A DNA stretch of 64,000 nt from positions 1-64,000 of the forward strand of contig CAIOIC010000065.1 in assembly GCA_903858275.1 (NCBI GenBank), given 5' to 3'. Below, in pieces: positions 17,837 to 25,381 of the stretch. The notes under the pieces are model-generated. The model made no database searches, was not told where the DNA came from, and saw nothing but the letters and a program-made list of their open reading frames with translations. The DNA comes from an uncultured Verrucomicrobia subdivision 3 bacterium (GTDB lineage Bacteria > Verrucomicrobiota > Verrucomicrobiia > Limisphaerales > UBA11358). A program made the position numbers and the translations under genes. How positions within the stretch are numbered: the first letter of the stretch is position 1; each line of letters begins with the position of its first letter.

Positions 17837-20800
17837 GGTTTTGCGAGTTCGGTTTCAATGGCAATATCCGCCGCCAGCGCATGATTGGGATCACGCGCCA
17901 GCACTTCCGCCAACAACTTTTCTGCCGTCCGCTTCCGGCCAAGACCGAGCAACGCCTGCGCCTGCATGAACAATGCCGCCGTTTCCTGCCGCCGCTGCAA
18001 ATCGTCATCGAAGATCAGCATCGTCGGCAGCGAGGTGGCAAAATAATCAATCCTGGCCTCAGCTTGCTGAAGCTGCCGGGCATAGGACAGGAGTTCGCGG
18101 AACAGCTTCGTGGCTTTTGCCGGATTGCCAAGTTTTTTCCACGCCAGCGCCGAGTAATACGTCATCTCGCTGAACGCACGAACACTCATTTCCTGAAAGT
18201 CACCCTTAAAGGTCGCGGCGGCGAGCCAGTGTTCTCTGGCCAGTCGGGCTTCGCCGCTCGCAGCCAGCGAACAGCCGAGCCAGTAATGAATATCGCTTTG
18301 GTTGGCGAGCAAATGTCTGGCTTCGCCAAGATTTTTCGGCGCCGTCAGCGCGGCGGAAAAATGCCCGCCGGCCCGGGTGGCGCTTCCATGTTTCAGCGCC
18401 GTGCGACCCAGCGCCAGATTTGAACGCACCCACTGGCCAAGCGGCCCGCCCTCGCCGCCTTCCCACGGCTGGAAATTGCGGGAATTGACAAGCGCCAGCG
18501 CCCGTTCGTGCCGGCCGGTCTGGTTGTAAAGCGCACCAAGTTCCACGGTCAAGTCATCGCGCCGCTGAACGAGGTCGAGTCGCTGCTCCAGTTCGCGCAA
18601 GCGCTTCCCGGGTTGCTCGCCGAGACGCTTCCACAATTGATCTCGCTCATACAGCAGCCGGTCATCGTCCGGGTTCGCCTTGAAAGCGCGATCATAGGCG
18701 GCACGGGCTTTGGCTGGCTGGCCGTAGATGTTGAAATAGCCGATACCGAGGTTGCGCCAGACGATGGAGAAACCAGCGTCAAGTTTCGCCGACTTTTCCC
18801 AAAGTTGAATCGCCTCCTGGTGGCGGCGGCGGTCATAGAAAAGATTGCCCAGATAATACGGCGCGCGGGCATCGGCTGGATTCGCGGCCATGGCCGCTTT
18901 GAGGATGGCGATTTCTTCGAGGCGCGCGGGGAAACAATAATCGGGTGCGATCGAGGCAGCTTGTTTGAACTGTTTCAGAGCGGCTTTGTCGTCGCCCCGT
19001 TTTTGCTCGAGCCAGCCGAGGGTATAGCGGACGAGCGGCAACGCGCCCCAGCTTTGGTCGGGGAGTATTGGTTGATTGCCCGCCCTCACCCCGGCCCTCT
19101 CCCCCGGGGAGAGGGAGAAATGTTCGCCGCGTATTTGGCTAGCCGCATGGGCGAGCAACTCGATTGCTTCCGCAATGAAGCCCGCCCGGGCGTAGTCATG
19201 CGCGAGGTCGAGCCGGGTCGGCAAATCGCAGGATATTTTATGGTGGCTATCCACAAGGACCCGCGCCCACCAGTCCAGCGGATCGAGGGCAAGCGTTTCG
19301 TTCAGCAGCAATTTGGCTTCGGCCTCGCGCTTGAGCTTCCGCAGCACGATGACTTTCAGGTTTCGGGCACGAAGGTTGTCGGTGTTGAACCGAAGCGAGT
19401 GATTCAGATGCTCCAACGCCGTCGCCCAATCCCAGCGGCAGCAATCCAACTCCGCCAGCGCATGATAACCCGCCGCCATCCACGCCTGACTCCAGCAGGC
19501 TTTGTAAATGGCATCGTAGGCCTCCGCATCGCGACCCAGATGGCGCAGCGTCAGGCCGAGATGGTAATACGCTTCGCCATCGTAAGGATTGGCATTGCGG
19601 CGGGTGAGCCGCTCAATCGCCTGGCGAAAATGTTTTTCCGCCGCGTCAAATTCGCCGCGCTTGAAATGCCAGAGGCCGAGGGCGTTGTGGCAGCGCGAAT
19701 CCAGCGGGTCGCGGCGAATCGCTTCGCGCCAATAGAGCACCGGCGAGCGCGTCGCGTGGCGATATTGGTCAAGGTGCAGGCCGGTGATGAACAGCTCGTC
19801 GTTGCCGGCGATGTCAGCCGGTGCCGGCGGTTCGGTGGCCGGCGGCGGGACTTCGCGATGCTCACGGGGCTGGGGCTCGTAGGAGATAATCTCGCCGCCG
19901 GAGGCATCGGTGACGCGGAGGAGCAAGTCGGTTTCGATAACGCCGCGCGGAAGTTTGATTTCCTTTACATACGGCCTGCCGGGCGCGAGATCGCGGGTCG
20001 AGGTGAAGATTGTTTTTTTCGCAGCGATGTTCGACTGAGCGCCCCGAATTTTTCCGGCAGCCATCTGTTTGATAACGATTTTGGCTTTTGGCCATGCGCT
20101 TGTGACTGACACTCCGATTTGAATGGCGGCGGTCTGCCGACCGCCGCTACGCCGGAACGAAATCGCGGCGTTGAGATTTGCATGCTGCGCCGGACCGATC
20201 TGATGGATGGGATACCAATATTGACTCCATGTTTTGGTTTCGCCAGGTTGCAGGAAGCTGAAGTCGGGTTGGTTGTCCGTGTAAACACCCGCCATGATCT
20301 CGATGTATGGGCCGAACCCGCCTTTCGCGTCCATCTCGGTGAGGTTGCGATCCCAGGCGTAACCAAACTCATGATTGCCCCACGTCCATTGCTTCTTGCC
20401 GGGCGAGATGTGGTGGTTCGCGATGTGAATCAGACCAGCCTGCGCCTGGTAATCATAACCGCCAAAAAAATCCTCCCGGCTGCCCATGCACATGTAGGAC
20501 GTGGGCACGGGAATATTGGCATAAAAAGACAGGTCATTGGGCGCGTAGTTGGGAATTGCGGATTGCCGATTGCCGATTGCGGATTTTTTTGCGCAATGCG
20601 GCGGCACGAACTGCGACGGAATTTCACCTGACGGAATGCCCTGACGACCGCGCTCACCGTAATTCACGCCATAGTAATGGCCTTGGGCCAGCGGATATTC
20701 GCTCATGGAACGGCGGGCGTGGTCAGCGACATAACCTACATCGGGCGGGAAGAAACTTTGATACGCCTCATGAACGCGGGTGGCGACGTTGGCCCACCAG

Positions 20801-21372
20801 AGGAAACTCTGGACGTGCGGCGTGCGGTTGTAGGCGCGGACCTTGAGTTCGACCATCGCCTTGCCGGGATGCAGGCAAACCCCGTGCATGCCTTTCATGC
20901 GGCTCATCGGATCGTGATCGCTGCACCAGATGGTTGCCGAGCCGTCGGCATGTTTTTCAACCTCAAAATCCACCGGCAGAAACGTCGCCGGCCGGTGATG
21001 CTGCGGCCAGTTGAACTCGATGCCGCCGCTGGCCCACGGCCCGGCCAGGCCAACGAGCGCGGGTTTGATGACGGTCTGATTGTAAATTAGGTCGTAGCCG
21101 TTCGACTTGTCCTGAATCGCGTGGATGCGCCCGCCGATTTCCGGCAGGACGAGCACGCGGAGATATTCGTTCTCAATCCAAACGGCTTTCCACGCGCGAT
21201 CCACCGGCTTTTCGGCGATGCGGTCAGTGAAGGGCAGCGGATACACCCGGCCGCTGCTGCCTTGATAAACCCGCTTCTCCAGAAACATCGGGTTCTTGTC
21301 CGGTGCGGCGGGGAGATAGGTCGGCAGAATGAGATTCGTGGAAATGACGGTTACGGTGGTCGGCGGGCGCAT
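17833..21372 (-). CDS. DUF5107 domain and tetratricopeptide-repeat protein
   Basis: 1179 residues without a signal peptide or membrane segment, so probably cytoplasmic. Residues about 15-330 are a galactose-mutarotase-like DUF5107 domain (WIENEYLRVLVLPEIGGRIHAIQDK, FNWPQHHRPATFLPVDFEVE). From about 545 to the end come TPR helices (ALGLWHFKRGEFDAAEKHF, YHLGLTLRHLGRDAEAYDA). Family members accompany glycoside hydrolase loci; their biochemical role is unsettled. It is the first gene of the operon, divergent from the AraC regulator, and coupled to GH27. The coding sequence carries three short repeat insertions of different types, all kept in frame (residues about 408-416, 262-273 and 750-763), so it is either tolerant of loops or a repeat hotspot. 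Confidence 0.88.
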   Translation of the reverse strand: MRPPTTVTVISTNLILPTYLPAAPDKNPMFLEKRVYQGSSGRVYPLPFTDRIAEKPVDRAWKAVWIENEYLRVLVLPEIGGRIHAIQDKSNGYDLIYNQTVIKPALVGLAGPWASGGIEFNWPQHHRPATFLPVDFEVEKHADGSATIWCSDHDPMSRMKGMHGVCLHPGKAMVELKVRAYNRTPHVQSFLWWANVATRVHEAYQSFFPPDVGYVADHARRSMSEYPLAQGHYYGVNYGERGRQGIPSGEIPSQFVPPHCAKKSAIGNRQSAIPNYAPNDLSFYANIPVPTSYMCMGSREDFFGGYDYQAQAGLIHIANHHISPGKKQWTWGNHEFGYAWDRNLTEMDAKGGFGPYIEIMAGVYTDNQPDFSFLQPGETKTWSQYWYPIHQIGPAQHANLNAAISFRRSGGRQTAAIQIGVSVTSAWPKAKIVIKQMAAGKIRGAQSNIAAKKTIFTSTRDLAPGRPYVKEIKLPRGVIETDLLLRVTDASGGEIISYEPQPREHREVPPPATEPPAPADIAGNDELFITGLHLDQYRHATRSPVLYWREAIRRDPLDSRCHNALGLWHFKRGEFDAAEKHFRQAIERLTRRNANPYDGEAYYHLGLTLRHLGRDAEAYDAIYKACWSQAWMAAGYHALAELDCCRWDWATALEHLNHSLRFNTDNLRARNLKVIVLRKLKREAEAKLLLNETLALDPLDWWARVLVDSHHKISCDLPTRLDLAHDYARAGFIAEAIELLAHAASQIRGEHFSLSPGERAGVRAGNQPILPDQSWGALPLVRYTLGWLEQKRGDDKAALKQFKQAASIAPDYCFPARLEEIAILKAAMAANPADARAPYYLGNLFYDRRRHQEAIQLWEKSAKLDAGFSIVWRNLGIGYFNIYGQPAKARAAYDRAFKANPDDDRLLYERDQLWKRLGEQPGKRLRELEQRLDLVQRRDDLTVELGALYNQTGRHERALALVNSRNFQPWEGGEGGPLGQWVRSNLALGRTALKHGSATRAGGHFSAALTAPKNLGEARHLLANQSDIHYWLGCSLAASGEARLAREHWLAAATFKGDFQEMSVRAFSEMTYYSALAWKKLGNPAKATKLFRELLSYARQLQQAEARIDYFATSLPTMLIFDDDLQRRQETAALFMQAQALLGLGRKRTAEKLLAEVLARDPNHALAADIAIETELAKP
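19084..19120. repeat. intragenic GC-rich palindromic repeat
   Basis: The block holds CCCTCTCC and GGAGAGGG arms (19095-19115 region) and reads in the host gene as SLSPGERAGVRAG. Sequences of this kind (CCCTCACCCCGGCCCTCTCCC) are dispersed repeats in many high-GC genomes. It sits in frame between two TPR units. Confidence 0.7.
20126..20147. repeat. intragenic 9-bp-stem palindromic repeat
   Basis: GCGGCGGTC (20126-20134), loop TGCC, GACCGCCGC (20139-20147), with GTAGCG adjoining on the minus strand. It encodes SGGRQTAA in the DUF5107-TPR protein. A similar design (GTAGCG next to a perfect palindrome) occurs in the non-coding stretch near 7850-7875. Confidence 0.55.
20555..20585. repeat. intragenic heptanucleotide tandem repeat
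   Basis: Four tandem 7-mers ATTGC(G/C)G followed by ATT. They are translated on the minus strand as KSAIGNRQSAIPN inside the DUF5107 domain. The layout is like the short tandemly repeated heptanucleotides (STRR) known from cyanobacteria. Confidence 0.75.
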
Positions 21373-21413
21373 GGTGATGGAATTGGAATTCTAGCGTTTC
21401 CAGTCGCATCTGA

Positions 21414-21442
21414 ACATGGAGGATGCGCCGATTGACATGGAG
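21414..21442. promoter_or_regulatory. direct-repeat operator candidate for the AraC regulator
   Basis: ACATGGAG occurs at 21414-21421 and again at 21435-21442, same orientation, exactly 21 bases apart. AraC-family proteins bind direct half-sites about two helical turns (near 21 bp) apart. The pair lies in the 100-base gap between the divergent operon start (21372) and the regulator start (21473). A TTGACA at 21432-21437 overlaps the second half-site. Confidence 0.5.
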
Positions 21443-21472
21443 AATTTTCCTGCGCGATGCTAGGCTGCGCCC

Positions 21473-22360
21473 GTGACTCAAGCTCAAAAAGGCGATGGGT
21501 TTCCCGGCCAGCGCATCGCCGTGCTGCCCAGACTAATCACCACCCACGCGCAGCGGCAGCCGCTCACGCAGGGTTTGCTGCCGACCGATGCCGGCTATTT
21601 TCCGCGTGCCAAGGGTCATCGCCGCGAACGGACCGAGGGGTTGGATCAGGCCATCTTCATCTATTGCGTCAAAGGCGCCGGCTGGTGTGAAATCGCCGGC
21701 CAGCGGCACGAAATCAAAGCCGGCGAACTCGTCGTCATTCCGCCCCACCAGCCGCACGCCTACGGCGCGGACGCAGTTTCGCCATGGACGATCCACTGGT
21801 TTCATGCCCAGGGCGCGTCGCTGCCCGCGTTCCTCGGCGAATTGAATGTCTCCCCGCAGCACCCGGTGATTTTTCTCGGCGACGATCCGCAGGTATTGGC
21901 CCTGTTCGAGGAGGTGCTGGACGTGGTGGAGCACGGCTACACCCCGCAACGGATGCTGCACGCCTCCCACGCGCTGTCCCATCTCCTGGCGGTGATGATC
22001 CGGCACCGGCATGAAAGCTGGCGGAAACAACCGGACGCGCAGCAGAAGATTTCGCAGACGATTGCCTACATGAAACAGCATCTCGGCCAGCCGTTGCAAC
22101 TGGATGCGCTGGCGGCGCTCGCCGGCTTTTCCCGCTCGCGCTACTGCGCCTTGTTCAAAAAACAAACCGGTTTTGCGGCGATGGATTATTTCAACCGCCT
22201 GCGGATGCACCGCGCGTGTCAATTGCTCGACACCAGCAGCCTCAGCGTGAAGGCGATTGCCAGCGGTCTGGGCTACGACGATCCGCTCTATTTTTCCCGC
22301 ATGTTCCGTTCGGTGACGGAAGTGTCGCCGATGGAATACCGCCGCCAGCGCAAGGGCTGA
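21473..22360 (+). CDS. AraC-family transcriptional regulator
   Basis: 295 residues starting at GTG 21473. The N-terminal half is a cupin effector domain (FIYCVKGAGWCEIAGQRHEIKAGELVVIPPHQPHAYG), typical of regulators that sense a sugar. The C-terminal ~100 residues (ISQTIAYMKQHLGQPLQLDALAALAGFSRSRYCALFKKQTG ... IASGLGYDDPLYFSRMFRSVTEVSP) carry the two helix-turn-helix motifs. It is divergent from the 11-gene minus-strand operon and the only transcription regulator in the window, so it probably controls that operon and perhaps the other three. The inducer is unknown; fucose or a pectic sugar is a guess from context. Confidence 0.95.
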   Translation: MTQAQKGDGFPGQRIAVLPRLITTHAQRQPLTQGLLPTDAGYFPRAKGHRRERTEGLDQAIFIYCVKGAGWCEIAGQRHEIKAGELVVIPPHQPHAYGADAVSPWTIHWFHAQGASLPAFLGELNVSPQHPVIFLGDDPQVLALFEEVLDVVEHGYTPQRMLHASHALSHLLAVMIRHRHESWRKQPDAQQKISQTIAYMKQHLGQPLQLDALAALAGFSRSRYCALFKKQTGFAAMDYFNRLRMHRACQLLDTSSLSVKAIASGLGYDDPLYFSRMFRSVTEVSPMEYRRQRKG

Positions 22361-22419
22361 TCACCCCGGATAAGGGAACAACCGGCTTGTGAATGCATCA
22401 ATGATGTGGAGCGTGTGGT

Positions 22420-23841
22420 TCACGGATTAATGATTTTCCACCGCAAAAACTGCTGGCTCCCAGCCGAAACCGGCACGCTGAACACATGGTTTGAACCGCT
22501 GCCACTGTCGGCAATTGGCGTCCAACTGTTCAATTGCAGGTTAGTGCTCACTTCCGCCCCGTAGGTGATGCCACTGACATTTGTGGGTTGGATGAAACTG
22601 CTGACGAAACTCCCGCCTAGCACACTACCAGTCGGCAGAACGCGGGAGTTGGCATTCGTAGGCGACGAGCCAAAAGCAAACTCAGCCAGATTCTTCAAAC
22701 CATCGCCGTCGGGATCAGCGGTGTCGGCGGCATTACCGCTGTTGGTCGTCGTTCCAAAATACTGGTTACGCCAAATCTCAATCGCATTCCAACCGCTGCC
22801 GGTGAGCGCGACATTGAAAGGATTGTAATCGGCATCGTTGCTGGCGAAAGCCAACGTGGTGCTGCGAGCGCCAGCCGCGCCGGGTGTGAAGGCAACGGTG
22901 ACAGTGGTGCTCGCGCCGGAAGCCAACGAAGTGGCTCCAAGCCCGCTCACCACAAAGTCGCCGCTGTTCCCACCCGTGGCGTTCACGGCGATGCTGCTAA
23001 GAGTGGTAATACCATCATTGCGAATGGTGAAGGTTTTCACCGCGGCAGATGTGCCAGGAGACGAACTGCCGCAATTCACGCCGGAACTGTTGGTAAGTGC
23101 ATTGCCCGCCGGTTGCTCTACGATGATGGCCGGGCCGGTGGTGTAATCAATCGTCAGCTTGGGGCCGCGTGTATTCCCGGGATCCGATTCGTAAAAATAG
23201 AGGTAGCCATCCCTCAAAGGATTTCCTTCCACCAGGAGAATCCCCGGATTGGTTGCATTGGTCCAGGAATTCACCAGTGCTTTGAGTTGGGCGGAATTAC
23301 GGGCAAACGTCATTGAATAGGTGTTTACACTATTGTAGTTGAAGGAACCGAGCTGCACGCTGTCATAGTCAACCCCCGGCGTGCTTAATCCAGCCGAGCC
23401 AGCCCAGGCTTGGGTATTATATTTTGCATAGTTCCAGCAACATGAACCGGTCTGCGATGAGCCATAAACAGTGCCTTCGCCCCAACCGCTGTTGGCCGGA
23501 AGGATGGCGTAGGCCAGCACGGTGCCATTGACCACAGATCCAGTCATTATGGAGGCATCGAATGTCAGTGTCACTGAATTGATCCGAGCAAAACGCCCGG
23601 CGAATGAGGCGAGATTAAAACGGAGCAGCCCCTTGGTTCCTGACGGATCGATTCTGGCCCCGTATTGGCCGTAGTTAAAATTCGGGTTGCCAGAAATAAT
23701 ACGGGCGTCCTCAACCCCGGAATAGCCGGAGACAAAAGCATTCGTCTGGCCCTGCTGATAGACGATGGTAACCGCATGAGCCGTGCCGGTTGGAATTAAA
23801 GCCGCAAGCATCACGACCACAGCAGTGATGGTTGTTTTCAT
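22420..23841 (-). CDS. secreted DNRLRE / choice-of-anchor D protein
   Basis: 473 residues. Signal peptide 1-23. Residues about 25-235 form a DNRLRE (CBM96-like) beta-sandwich: YSGVEDARIISGNPNFNYG, KGLLRFNLASF, LYFYESDPGNTRGPKLTIDY. Residues about 240-355 are a choice-of-anchor D/ASPM-like immunoglobulin fold (TTVTVAFTPGAAGARSTTLAFASND). Then DTADPDGDGLKNLAEFAFG is a calcium-binding thrombospondin type 3-like motif, and the tail (QQFLRWKIINP) is a C-terminal module frequent in secreted verrucomicrobial proteins. No catalytic site is seen; a polymer-binding or surface role is likely. It lies 33 bases after the FucP-type permease stop and converges with the AraC gene. Confidence 0.82.
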   Translation of the reverse strand: MKTTITAVVVMLAALIPTGTAHAVTIVYQQGQTNAFVSGYSGVEDARIISGNPNFNYGQYGARIDPSGTKGLLRFNLASFAGRFARINSVTLTFDASIMTGSVVNGTVLAYAILPANSGWGEGTVYGSSQTGSCCWNYAKYNTQAWAGSAGLSTPGVDYDSVQLGSFNYNSVNTYSMTFARNSAQLKALVNSWTNATNPGILLVEGNPLRDGYLYFYESDPGNTRGPKLTIDYTTGPAIIVEQPAGNALTNSSGVNCGSSSPGTSAAVKTFTIRNDGITTLSSIAVNATGGNSGDFVVSGLGATSLASGASTTVTVAFTPGAAGARSTTLAFASNDADYNPFNVALTGSGWNAIEIWRNQYFGTTTNSGNAADTADPDGDGLKNLAEFAFGSSPTNANSRVLPTGSVLGGSFVSSFIQPTNVSGITYGAEVSTNLQLNSWTPIADSGSGSNHVFSVPVSAGSQQFLRWKIINP

Positions 23842-23874
23842 ACTGACTATTTGTGTTGAGATTTTGTCTTCGGT

Positions 23875-25356
23875 TCAGTTTTTGCGTCCGATCCGATGTC
23901 CCACCGCGCCGTAGAAGGCGACGTAGGCATACGCGATGAGCGGCACGATGAAGGAGAGTTGGATGTTGCTATGGTCGGCAATCCAACCTTGCACCGGCGG
24001 CAGAATCGCCCCGCCGAGAATCGCCATCACCAGCAGCGACGAAACCTGGCTTTTGAATACGCCCGTGCCCTCGAGCGCCAGCGAGAACGTGTTCGACCAG
24101 CCGATCGAGGTGAACAAGCCGACGGCGACGACGCACCACATCGCCAGTTTGCCGCCGACCAGAATCGCCGTCAGCAGCAGCGCCACGACGGTGAGCGAGA
24201 AGATGGTCAGCGTTCGCCCCGCCAGGCCTTTGCCGAACTGGAACAGCGCCCAGCACAAGCCGATGAACGGCAGATAGAGCTTGAACACCGACCAGTTGGC
24301 GCGGAACGATTCGCCCCATTGCGCGAAGATGTCGCCGAACGATTTGCTTTGCAGCGATTCCATCGGGCAACTCTTGGCCGCCCACAGCAACAGATACGCC
24401 AGCAGCGGGATGACGATGAGCAACATCTGCTTGTTCGCCCTCTTCATCTCGCTCAATTCCACCGCCCCCATGAACCGCCCGATCATCAGCCCGCCCCAGT
24501 AGAGCGCCACATATTTGCTCGCTTCCACGGCATCAAGACCCGCGACATTTTTCTGGCCGAGAAAATTGATGATGGCGCTGCCCACCGAGACTTCGCCGCC
24601 GACATACATGAAAATGGCGAGGACGCCGAGGACGACGTGCGGATACCTCAACGCGCCCGCCCCGCGCTCGATCTTGCCTTCGCCGATGTGCGGCAGATGC
24701 ACGAAAAAGAAAATCACCGCCAGCACCACGAACACGATGCTGAACGCCAGATACGGCAGCTTGACCGAGTCCGCCCCGTGCGCGCCGGTCTTGGCAAAGT
24801 ATTGGTAGATGAGAAAGCCGCCGATGATCGGCCCGATGGTCGTGCCGATGGAATTGAAACCTTGCGCGAGGTTCAGCCGGGAGGACGCCGTTTTCTCCGG
24901 GCCGAGGATGGTGACGTAGGGATTGGCGGCGATTTGTAACATCGCGAAGCCGAGGCCGACGACAAACAAGGCCGCCAGAAACATCGGATACGACATCACC
25001 ACCGCCGCCGGCCAGAACAGCGCGCTGCCCGTGGCGGAAATCAGCAGGCCGATGACGACGCCGTTCTTATAGCCGAGCTTGGCGATGGGATCGCCGGTGG
25101 TGATAGAGACGATGAAATAAATCAGCGAGCCGACGAAGTAAGCGCCGAAGAACGCGAACTGCACGAGCATCGCCTGGAAGTAGGTCAGGGTGAACGCCTC
25201 CTTGAACCGCGGGATGAGGATGTCGTTGAACACCGTCATGAAGCCCCACAGGAAAAACAGCGAGGTCATGATGGCGAACGACCCGCGGTAGTTCGCGCCG
25301 CTGCCGTGGGCGTGGGTGGTGCTGCCGGTTGAATTGCTGGTGACGATGGCGGCCAT
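23875..25356 (-). CDS. fucP: FucP-type L-fucose/hexose proton symporter
   Basis: 493 residues with about 12 membrane segments, from the FHS (fucose-galactose-glucose symporter) branch of the MFS. Diagnostic parts: SLFFLWGFMTVFNDILIPRFK at the first helix, AFFGAYFVGSLIYFI, the GLGFAMLQIAANPYVTILGP helix, LNLAQGFNSIGTTIGP, and the late NTFSLALEGTG segment. FHS members import L-fucose, galactose, glucose or GlcNAc with protons across the inner membrane. The many fucosidases around it make L-fucose the best guess, but galactose or glucose is not excluded, so the symbol is tentative. It lies between the beta-mannosidase and DNRLRE genes in operon B. Confidence 0.9.
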   Translation of the reverse strand: MAAIVTSNSTGSTTHAHGSGANYRGSFAIMTSLFFLWGFMTVFNDILIPRFKEAFTLTYFQAMLVQFAFFGAYFVGSLIYFIVSITTGDPIAKLGYKNGVVIGLLISATGSALFWPAAVVMSYPMFLAALFVVGLGFAMLQIAANPYVTILGPEKTASSRLNLAQGFNSIGTTIGPIIGGFLIYQYFAKTGAHGADSVKLPYLAFSIVFVVLAVIFFFVHLPHIGEGKIERGAGALRYPHVVLGVLAIFMYVGGEVSVGSAIINFLGQKNVAGLDAVEASKYVALYWGGLMIGRFMGAVELSEMKRANKQMLLIVIPLLAYLLLWAAKSCPMESLQSKSFGDIFAQWGESFRANWSVFKLYLPFIGLCWALFQFGKGLAGRTLTIFSLTVVALLLTAILVGGKLAMWCVVAVGLFTSIGWSNTFSLALEGTGVFKSQVSSLLVMAILGGAILPPVQGWIADHSNIQLSFIVPLIAYAYVAFYGAVGHRIGRKN

Positions 25357-25381
25357 ATTTTGGTTGGATTAAAACTCCCGA

